From NCBI GenBank assembly GCA_022836915.1, contig CP094668.1, positions 434,001 through 498,000 on the forward strand: DNA of 64,000 nt. Direction: 5' to 3'. The first letter of the stretch is position 1, and each line of letters begins with the position of its first letter. Made by a program: the position numbers and the translations under genes. Below, piece after piece: positions 57,696-64,000 of the stretch. A model generated the notes under the pieces. It did no database searches and had not been told where the DNA came from. It saw nothing but the letters and a program-made list of their open reading frames with translations. This stretch comes from Paenibacillus sp. OVF10 (GTDB lineage: Bacteria; Bacillota; Bacilli; Paenibacillales; Paenibacillaceae).

Positions 57696-58625
57696 CTAAT
57701 CCCGCCTTACATCCCAGTTTGCCAGCATGCCTCTCGCCATTTCCATCGTCGACTCTTCCCCTGTGGTTAGAGCAAATTTGGCAACCAGTGCCGGGTAAGC
57801 AGCCCATTGTTCCCGAATATGTTCAAACATCTGAGGCCATGTCCTTCCCCTGCCTTCTCGTATCGCTTCAGCAGATCGCGTAGTCCATCATCTTGGAAAA
57901 GTCCATAAAGGATTACAAAATCCTTACCCGGATCAGCGATCTCCGCTTCCGTCCAGTCGATGAGTCCGGTTACCCGCTGTGTATCATCGACAATGATATG
58001 CGGTGGGTGCAGATCCCCGTGATTAAACGTCGAGTGCTTCGGCCAATAGCTACCCACAGACAGCCACACCGTCCAGCGTTCCGCCAGTTGGTCCGGTACC
58101 GTAAAATTCTTTTAATCTCCTCTATATTTGCCGCAAACTCTTTGCGAGCTTCCATAGGCGTCTTGATCCGAACTCCGCCCCTGGCCGCCTCCTCAGGATC
58201 AATGTTGTGCAATGCGGCAAGTGTAGCAGCCAGTGAATCCAGGAACTCGTCAGACAAGGTCTCCTGCGGGAAACGCCACGCATATCCTGCGCCAGCAGGA
58301 TCTACCACTGCAATCGGGTCGCCATCCAATAGTGGATAAGCGATAAGTTCGGGCGTGCAGATTCGCCAGTCCGGTACCTGTGCCGGAACACTCCCCGGAC
58401 AACGTCCAGTACTCTACGTTCATTCTCGGCACGCCCCCATACGTCTTCACGCCGCGGCTGACGCAGAACCCACTTTTGTCCACTTATATCAGTGGCGAAG
58501 GCTACACGGAAGTCCATCCCGGACTCATTGATTTCCATTGATTCCTTGCGGATTTGAAGCCCATTTTGTTCAGCCAGCAACCATATATCCTGTGTGAAAT
58601 CCACTTGTTCATTTGACTTTGTCAT
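57696..58625 (-). CDS. Macrolide 2'-phosphotransferase, Mph family (three frameshifts as sequenced)
   Basis: About 310 residues after repair. Start 58625 (MTKSNEQVDF) follows GGGGAGG. Kinase-like hallmarks are KWVLRQPRR near residue 48, the catalytic Brenner motif FNHGDLHPPHIIVDD near 195 and the metal-binding GLIDWTEAEIADPGKDF near 215; the last is characteristic of Mph enzymes, which phosphorylate erythromycin-type macrolides with GTP. Three single missing bases (58385-58386, 58099-58100, 57847-57850) break it into pieces; repairs restore FPAQVPDWRICTPEL, ILRVPDQLAERWTVWLS and KAGGRTWPQMFEHIREQW. Ends at 57696. A leader peptide and terminator upstream suggest antibiotic-induced attenuation. 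Confidence 0.85.
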
Positions 58626-58649
58626 ATCCAAACCTCCCCTTTTCCTTGG

Positions 58650-58681
58650 AAAAATAAAAAACACAGACATTCATGCCTGTG
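58650..58681 (-). terminator. Attenuator terminator upstream of mph
   Basis: Coding-strand CACAGGCA-tgaa-TGTCTGTG followed by TTTTTTATTTTT, 25 bases before the mph start. Confidence 0.7.
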
Positions 58682-58860
58682 CTTTCGATCTCGGAATAGG
58701 GCTATACCTATTTTTGCGCATCCCCATAGTGGTACATCAAAGAACCACTCTTATGCAAGAGTGTCCACTACAAATAACGGCATACGTGTAAACAGGCAAA
58801 CTTCTCCCGATGATCTGCACACAGGCAGTGAAACAGCAAGCGCAAGCAAACGTTCCGCTA

Positions 58861-58887
58861 CTATCTCAATCGAAAAAAATTTACCAC
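58861..58887 (-). CDS. Leader peptide MVNFFRLR with macrolide-stalling motif
   Basis: GTG 58887 follows GGAGGG (58894-58899) by 6 bases; eight codons end with Arg-Leu-Arg and a TAG at 58861-58863. Arg-X-Arg (+X+) motifs in leader peptides are where macrolide-bound ribosomes stall, as shown for ErmDL and the mef/msr leader. It would control the downstream terminator. Too short for ordinary gene calls. Confidence 0.6.
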   Translation of the reverse strand: MVNFFRLR

Positions 58888-59054
58888 ACGTATCCCTCCG
58901 TTCAGTAAGTTAACTATATGCTAACATATTCCAATTTCTAGCACCAGACTGAATCGACTGATTTTCGTTTTTTATTGATGTACAGGAACTTCATCCTCTC
59001 AGGTAACGTCCATAGTTATAGATTGATTAAAAAGGATGCGAGGTGAGCACCCCA

Positions 59055-59410
59055 ATGTCCATTGTACGAAGGTTATCCTTATTACCAGTGATCTTGCTTC
59101 TGCTAACGCTCGGATGCGCAGAGCAATCCGAGGAACAAGGAAAGAGAAGCCACATGTACGAGGAATTATTACGGATTTTGAGGAAGAAAGAGGTCAGGTA
59201 CTCATCGACAATAAAGAAGATGGCGGAGTTGATTCAGGACCGATTTGGGTCTCGCTCAGCAAGGACGCCGAACTCATCGTTGGAGGAGAGATTGTCGCCG
59301 TCTCTTTGGATGAAACAATGGTTGGTCGAAGTGCAGAAGTGTGGGTCAATGGAATTATTGCTCAATCTTACCCTCCCCAAACCAAGGCTGTAAAAATGGT
59401 CATTCACTAA
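59055..59410 (+). CDS. DUF3221-like lipoprotein (frameshifted as sequenced)
   Basis: About 118 residues after repair. Start ATG 59055 follows AGGTGA. Lipoprotein signal MSIVRRLSLLPVILLLLTLGC, then a small domain VRGIITDFEEERGQVLIDNK...GSAEVWVNG-type end (SAEVWVNGIIAQSYPPQT), the pattern of DUF3221. The frames join near 59144: one more G in AAGAGAAG gives GKEKPHVRGIITDF. Extracellular membrane-anchored protein of unknown role. Confidence 0.75.
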
Positions 59411-59437
59411 CACCAAGCAAACTACGCCGATACATTT

Positions 59438-59453
59438 CGTTTCACGTGGAACG
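59438..59453. promoter_or_regulatory. parS-like 16-mer (site 2)
   Basis: The minus strand reads CGTTCCACGTGAAACG, sharing the inner 14 bases with site 1 at 13853 and with the parS consensus. It lies 28 bases after the DUF3221 stop. Confidence 0.45.
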
Positions 59454-59643
59454 TTATGATACACATACGAATAGCAACAAACGTTGCTCCCTCAAATCAG
59501 AAATCATGAAAACAATTTACACACTTAAAGCATTTACTCCGTTAGCCTGCCTGCATATAGAGTATAATGAAGAGGTATACGATAAATGTACGGTGCAATG
59601 CTTGTATGTAGAGTATTCAAAACTAACGCAAAAGAGGTAAACG

Positions 59644-61089
59644 ATGAGCGAGCAACAATTTAAAGATTATGGACTTGGTGAAGAGATCGTAAAAGCACTG
59701 GACAGTCTGGGCTATGAGACACCAACCGAGGTTCAAACTAAAGTTATTCCGGTAGCACTTGAGAATCAGGATCTTGTGGTCAAATCACAGACAGGCAGTG
59801 GTAAAACAGCCGCCTACGGCATTCCGCTCTGTGAGCTTGTGGATTGGAATGAGAATAAGCCACAGGCTTTGATTCTTACCCCAACCCGGGAACTGGCTTT
59901 GCAGGTTAACGAAGATATTACGAATATCGGCCGCTTTAAGCGTATTAAAGCAACCGCACTATACGGACAGTCCCCTTTTCATATCCAAAAAGCAGAGTTA
60001 AAACAAAGAACACACGTGGCTGTTGGTACACCAGGTCGGGTACTGGATCATATCGAACGCGGCACGCTGCCACTCGAACGGATCGCCTATCTCGTTATTG
60101 ACGAGGCCGATGAGATGTTGAATATGGGCTTTATTGAGACGGTACAGTCCATCATTCAGAAACTGCCGCAGGAGCGAGTAACGATGTTGTTCTCCGCTAC
60201 GTTCCCTGAAGATGTAGCCAAGCTGTCACGCAAATACATGAACAAACCGGTGGAGATTGAGATCAAGGCAAGTGGACTGACAACAGCCACCATCGAACAT
60301 GCCGTGATTCACGTTCCAGAGGTGAACAAAACCGCGCTACTTCAGGACTTGTTCATTGTGGAAAATCCGGATAGCTGCATTGTGTTCTGCCGTACGCAGG
60401 AGAATGTGGACAAACTGTTCCGTGTCATGGCTGACCTTGACTATCCAGCAGATCGTATCCATGGTGGTATGGAGCAGGATGAGCGGATTGAAGTAATGAA
60501 CGCATTCCGACGGGGACAATTCCGTTATCTGATCGCGACAGATGTAGCTGCACGTGGTATTGATATCACAAATATTACTCATGTCATCAACTACGATATT
60601 CCTTTGGAAAAAGAGGGATATGTTCACCGTACAGGCCGTACGGGGCGCGCAGGCAAAACAGGTAAAGCCATTACGTTGATTACACCGAAAGATGGCAGAC
60701 GTCTGGCGGAGATTGAATCCTATATTGGATTCGAAATCCCTGTCGTGAAAGCACCTTCCGAGGAAGCTGTAGATCGCCGCAGAGAAGATTTTGAGAAGCG
60801 ATTGAAGATCGTTCCTGAACGTAAAAAGGACAAGCGTGAACAGCTGAACCAACAGATCATGAAGCTGAACTTCAACGGAGGCAAGAAGAAGAAACTTCGC
60901 GCCGTAGACTTTGTAGGTACCATCGCCAAGCTTGAAGGGGTTACTGCAGACGACATCGGGATCATTACGATTCTGGATAATGTGACGGATGTAGAGATTC
61001 TGAACGGCAAAGGCCCACTCGTATTAGAGCTCATGCAGAATACAACGATCAAAAAGATGCAGCTCAAGGTTCGCAAAGGTCATAAATAG
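59644..61089 (+). CDS. dbpA: DEAD-box RNA helicase DbpA (YxiN)
   Basis: 481 residues after GAGG. All helicase motifs are present: Q motif ([26 protein letters not shown]), [60 protein letters not shown] and [10 protein letters not shown]. The C-terminal 75 residues match the DbpA RNA-binding domain ([37 protein letters not shown]), which targets hairpin 92 of 23S rRNA. It helps assemble the large ribosomal subunit. Confidence 0.9.
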   Translation: MSEQQFKDYGLGEEIVKALDSLGYETPTEVQTKVIPVALENQDLVVKSQTGSGKTAAYGIPLCELVDWNENKPQALILTPTRELALQVNEDITNIGRFKRIKATALYGQSPFHIQKAELKQRTHVAVGTPGRVLDHIERGTLPLERIAYLVIDEADEMLNMGFIETVQSIIQKLPQERVTMLFSATFPEDVAKLSRKYMNKPVEIEIKASGLTTATIEHAVIHVPEVNKTALLQDLFIVENPDSCIVFCRTQENVDKLFRVMADLDYPADRIHGGMEQDERIEVMNAFRRGQFRYLIATDVAARGIDITNITHVINYDIPLEKEGYVHRTGRTGRAGKTGKAITLITPKDGRRLAEIESYIGFEIPVVKAPSEEAVDRRREDFEKRLKIVPERKKDKREQLNQQIMKLNFNGGKKKKLRAVDFVGTIAKLEGVTADDIGIITILDNVTDVEILNGKGPLVLELMQNTTIKKMQLKVRKGHK

Positions 61090-61118
61090 TTTGGTAAACA
61101 CGGATAAATAGAAATTCA

Positions 61119-61163
61119 AACAGGGATAGTGGACTCTTTTTTAAGTCTGCCATCCCTGTTTTC
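61119..61163. terminator. Terminator between dbpA and the DKNYY gene
   Basis: CAAACAGGGAT ... ATCCCTGTTTT, inner AGAC loop arms; between convergent genes. Confidence 0.75.
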
Positions 61164-61164
61164 A

Positions 61165-62577
61165 TTACCTCTTCTTTTTCCGCACTGTACCGCCTTCCAC
61201 CGTATACCGAAATAGCGCATCTTCGGCGCCCCCGATATCATCCGTAACTCGAAACGTTGCTGCATCTCCCGACTTATAAACCCCACCCGTCACAAAGCTG
61301 AACACTACACGGTCGTCTTTGCCCCAATATGGATTCAGCATGACAAATGTACTTCCATTGACATCCTTTACCGTACGGTTGCCATTGGCATTATATAGAC
61401 CATTCTGATCCGTGGCCCAACTCTGGGGATCGGCATCGAATAGATGTGTAAAGCTGGCTCGATCGATATGTTTATTCGGTTTACCCCACAGATACACACG
61501 ATCGGCATCCACCGCCCAACTGCCCGAAGGTGTTATTAACTCAAACGTTGCTGCATCCGCCCCCTTGATCATCTGAAGCACATCGTCTGGATGACCGAAA
61601 GGCTCACTTGTCCGAACAACCTCGGCACGATACACATGGTGCTGATCCTTGGCAAGTCCGAGAGGCTCTGTCCCGGCAAACACTTCAATCTCCCGAGCAT
61701 CTGCCTCATCGACACGATATCCGTTGTAATACACATGATTGCGGTCACGTCCAAAAGGTCCACCTAGTGGCTGAAACGTATCCGGGTCTGCTCCCTTGAG
61801 GATACGCCACTGAAAATAAACCCGTTCCTGGTCCCGTGCAAAGTGCTCATCCAGTGGTTCAAAGGTAGATCTGTCCGCTCCACGGACAAGGTTGAATACC
61901 GTTTTCGCTTCTCGACGATACGTACCGCCCCATTCTGTTTTATAAAAAATGGACGACTGAGTCTCAACCCAATTCCCTGTGATCTGCGTAGCGCCCTCTG
62001 CACTGTGTGCATATTGATCATTCCACCAGCCAGGTACGTCGGAATGATGCTCACGCAACCATTCTCTCACCTCATCCTTGTCCCCATTCGCATAGCGAAG
62101 AGAGCTGGACAGATGGAACAGGTGGTCTTTGTCGGTACAATAATCGTGATGAGCAATCACAGCATTTGTATCGATATCCTCAAAAAGATGAAAATGCTGG
62201 CTACTCTTCACATATAAATAACGTTGGTCCTGCGCAAAGTAGGGCGTATCCGGCAACAGCCGAAAGCCTTCCGGATCGGAGTCAGGCACGGCCTGATCCT
62301 CCAGATAGACGTACTGAGAGTCGCAGCAGTAATCTTCATCAATCACACGGAAAGCTTCCGTATCCTGGCTGAACAAACTCGCCTTGTTCTTACGGGCATT
62401 AAACCACCATATTCCCTGATGATCACGGAGATAGGCGAAGGTCAACCACCCCTTTTGATAAGTGGAGATGACTTCAAAATCCTGAGCGGTAATGCCTCCC
62501 TTAATCGGAGTGCTGGTGCTATCTTCTTCATTATGCAATATCACCTGAAGGTCCTCATCTACAATAAACTTGTTCAT
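61165..62577 (-). CDS. DKNYY-repeat family protein
   Basis: 470 residues from ATG 62577 after GGAGGG. The body is a series of repeats of about 40 residues with the pattern FARDQERVYFQW..L.GADPDTFQPLG or AVDADRVYLWGK, the DKNYY motif family. No signal peptide or membrane segment. Related proteins are common in Gram-negative and Gram-positive bacteria without known function, perhaps as beta-propeller-like scaffolds. Confidence 0.75.
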   Translation of the reverse strand: MNKFIVDEDLQVILHNEEDSTSTPIKGGITAQDFEVISTYQKGWLTFAYLRDHQGIWWFNARKNKASLFSQDTEAFRVIDEDYCCDSQYVYLEDQAVPDSDPEGFRLLPDTPYFAQDQRYLYVKSSQHFHLFEDIDTNAVIAHHDYCTDKDHLFHLSSSLRYANGDKDEVREWLREHHSDVPGWWNDQYAHSAEGATQITGNWVETQSSIFYKTEWGGTYRREAKTVFNLVRGADRSTFEPLDEHFARDQERVYFQWRILKGADPDTFQPLGGPFGRDRNHVYYNGYRVDEADAREIEVFAGTEPLGLAKDQHHVYRAEVVRTSEPFGHPDDVLQMIKGADAATFELITPSGSWAVDADRVYLWGKPNKHIDRASFTHLFDADPQSWATDQNGLYNANGNRTVKDVNGSTFVMLNPYWGKDDRVVFSFVTGGVYKSGDAATFRVTDDIGGAEDALFRYTVEGGTVRKKKR

Positions 62578-62744
62578 GACGGTCCACCCTCCAACCATGA
62601 TGTGAATTCAGTCTAGCTTTATTTTAACGTGTGTACCTGATCCGCTCTACATCATCGTACTTGATATTTAGCAACATTTCCTCTGCTCTCACCGCTCAGC
62701 CACGATGAAATGAAGGTTTGTTCAGCAATGGATGGATTGTTCAC

Positions 62745-62772
62745 TTGAAAAAGAGTCTAGCCGAACTACAAT
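62745..62772 (+). promoter_or_regulatory. Promoter candidate for the GH43 gene
   Basis: TTGAAA (62745-62750) and TACAAT (62767-62772), 16 bases apart, 50 bases before the start codon; a cre-like TGAAAGCGCTACA follows. Confidence 0.5.
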
Positions 62773-62777
62773 ATAAA

Positions 62778-62790
62778 TGAAAGCGCTACA
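62778..62790 (+). promoter_or_regulatory. cre-like site at the GH43 promoter
   Basis: TGAAAGCGCTACA contains the CcpA core TGAAAGCGCT but is short at the right arm. Just downstream of the -10, as for repressing cre sites. Confidence 0.4.
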
Positions 62791-62822
62791 TTTTATCTGA
62801 TATCTTTCGGGAGGTGTATGTA

Positions 62823-64000
62823 ATGGGTAACAGGAAAGCCGTCTGGTTTCTGGTCTTTGCACTCACGTTCACCCTGTTTGGACTTCATCCTGAACGAACA
62901 AGCGCAGCAAGTGTCACGATAACCAATGGCACCGATTGGCTCGACACCGCAGGCAACCCCATCCATGCGAACAGCGGCAACATTCTGCAGGTAGGCTCGA
63001 CATATTATCTGTACGGTGAACATGCGGTGGGTGGCAGGTTCGACAGTGTGAACGTCTACACCTCCACTGATCTGAAGAACTGGACTTTCAGCAATGCCAT
63101 TCTGACGAAAGATTCGGCAACTGAGTTGGCCTCCAGTAAAATCGAACGCCCCAAAGTCATCTATAACGCCTCCACCAATCAGTATGTGCTCTGGGCACAC
63201 TATGAGAACGGTACAGACTACAACCTCGGGCGTGTAGCAGTCGCAACAAGCAATACCCCGAATGGCAAATTCACCTATGAGGGCAGCTTCCGCCCGCTGA
63301 ATTATGAATCCCGTGACATGACCGTCTTTGTTGATACAGATGGCACAGGTTATCTGGTTACTGCTTCACGCAAAAATGGCGGTGCCAATGATACGATGGC
63401 TATTTTTAAAATGAATGCAAGTTACACCGGAATACAATCCTTCGAGGGCTGGCTGTTTGAGAACGCCTATCGTGAAGCGCCTGCCGTTGTGAAAAAGGAA
63501 ACCGTTACTACCTCTTCACCTCCCAAGCGGCTGGCTGGTATCCGAATCAGGGTGCTTACGCTACAGCCACTTCCATGACGGGTCCATGGACTGCGCTTAC
63601 GCCATATGGCAATCCATCTGCCTTTGGTTCGCAGATTCATGATATTGCCACGATTACAGGCAGCAACACCACATCCTACGTCTACATGGGGGATCGCTGG
63701 AATCCGATGAACCTCGGAGAGCACAAACATATCTGGCTGCCGCTAACCTTGAATGATTCGAACGGAACAGCATCACTGGAGTGGTATACAACATGGAATA
63801 TCGATGCAGTAACGGGTGCAGTAACACCACCTGCTCTCGTCAACCATGCACAAGGCAAAACAGCTACCGCCATCTCCACAGCCTCCGGCTCGTCTGCATC
63901 CAACGTTAATGATGGTAACTACCAGACTTCATGGGTGGCTTCCTCCAATAGCTGGCCTGCCTGGTGGCAAGTGGACTTCGGCGCACCCAAGACGATCACC
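62823..64000 (+). CDS. Secreted GH43-type glycoside hydrolase with CBM32-like domain (frameshifted; 3' end outside window)
   Basis: Start ATG 62823 after GGGAGGTG. A signal peptide (to about 31) precedes a five-bladed propeller of the GH43/GH_J clan: ITNGTDWLDTAGNPIHANSG, YYLYGEHAVGG, VNVYTSTDLKNWTF, IERPKVIYNASTNQYVLWAHYEN and YESRDMTVFVDTDGTGYLV. One missing G (AAGG at 63497-63498) ends the frame at 63578; with it the reading continues YYLFTSQAAGWYPNQGAYAT and on through GDRWNPMNLGEHKHIWLPL to a discoidin/CBM32-like start (SVNDGNYQTSWVASSNSWPA) at the window edge. Related enzymes act on galactan or arabinan. Confidence 0.8.

Larger units (their letters stand above)
58626..59054. promoter_or_regulatory. 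Leader region of the mph gene (attenuator) and flanking gap
   Basis: The minus-strand leader, about 260 bases, contains in order: an 8-codon frame with ribosome binding site (58861-58899), a hairpin pair TAGTGG...CCACTA enclosing ACTC-ttgcataa-GAGT (58727-58770), AATAGG-tatag-CCCTATT (58695-58712) and a terminator ending about 25 bases before the mph start codon. This is the arrangement of drug-inducible attenuators (for example ermK, mef/msr-type leaders). The rest, 58900-59054, holds promoter-like sequence. Confidence 0.55.

Noticed and set aside
58881..58889. Two-codon frame GTG TGG TAA in the mph leader
   Set aside because: It overlaps the better-spaced 8-codon frame and encodes only two residues without a stalling motif.
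1029..63578. Phase variation by homopolymer slippage as the cause of the frameshifts
   Set aside because: Runs are only 2-6 bases, the affected genes include metabolic enzymes, and nearly all are losses of one base; phase-variable tracts are longer and limited to surface or restriction genes.
1..64000. tRNA or rRNA genes, complete insertion sequences, prophage, integrase or attachment sites
   Set aside because: Scanning by eye found no cloverleaf with conserved TTCRANYC arm, no rRNA blocks and no transposase or integrase motifs; a tool-based scan could still find a weak candidate.

Overview
The window looks like a chromosomal segment of a Gram-positive, spore-forming soil bacterium, most probably Paenibacillus. 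The supporting signs are S-layer (SLH) proteins, a GH10 xylanase, GH30 and GH43 glycoside hydrolases, copper-amine-oxidase-type secreted domains, a Spo0E-like phosphatase, TerD, strong AGGAGG ribosome binding sites, moderate GC and Paenibacillus-style small dispersed repeats. I see no rRNA, tRNA, CRISPR array, prophage or complete insertion sequence.

Layout. 1-13.7 kb: mixed single genes (tandem GNAT, lipoprotein, DUF1877, DUF4385, TerD-vWA, SDR/TetR pair, LLM flavin oxidoreductase, retropepsin-like protease, methyltransferase, PhnA, VanZ-RDD, carboxylesterase). 14.0-20.3 kb: an ABC importer operon (two permeases, binding protein, HAD phosphatase, SMR transporter, metallophosphoesterase) divergent from a GbsR-type regulator, with a perfect 7-6-7 inverted repeat between them. 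I read this as a candidate glycerophosphodiester (possibly glycerophosphocholine) uptake and breakdown system. 20.5-28.5 kb: two tandem paralogous SLH surface proteins. 28.7-34.0 kb: SDR/HxlR pair and a CdaR / glycerate kinase / GntP glycerate module. 34.0-44.2 kb: regulators, Ada repair, a PEP-mutase-like enzyme, a YtrA-type GntR/ABC operon, and three copies of a 190-240 bp inverted-repeat element. 44.0-46 kb: an HTH-TPR (RRNPP-type) receptor whose 3' end overlaps a 46-codon secreted peptide gene, next to a Spo0E-like gene; this is probably a quorum-sensing cassette. 46-57.7 kb: aldo/keto reductase, lipid kinase, LRR surface protein, GH30, MFS pump, xylanase, 5'-nucleotidase. 57.7-58.9 kb: a macrolide phosphotransferase gene behind a leader peptide ending in Arg-Leu-Arg and an intrinsic terminator, i.e. 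a probable macrolide-induced attenuator. 59-64 kb: DUF3221 lipoprotein, DbpA helicase, DKNYY protein and the start of a secreted GH43.

Data quality matters here. Fourteen genes carry frameshifts (about 18 events), and each can be repaired by one base, nearly always by adding a base to a short homopolymer. The affected genes are unrelated. I read these as base-calling deletions rather than real decay and annotate each as one gene over its repaired span. Most regulatory genes sit beside small palindromes that are probably their operators; these are listed separately.
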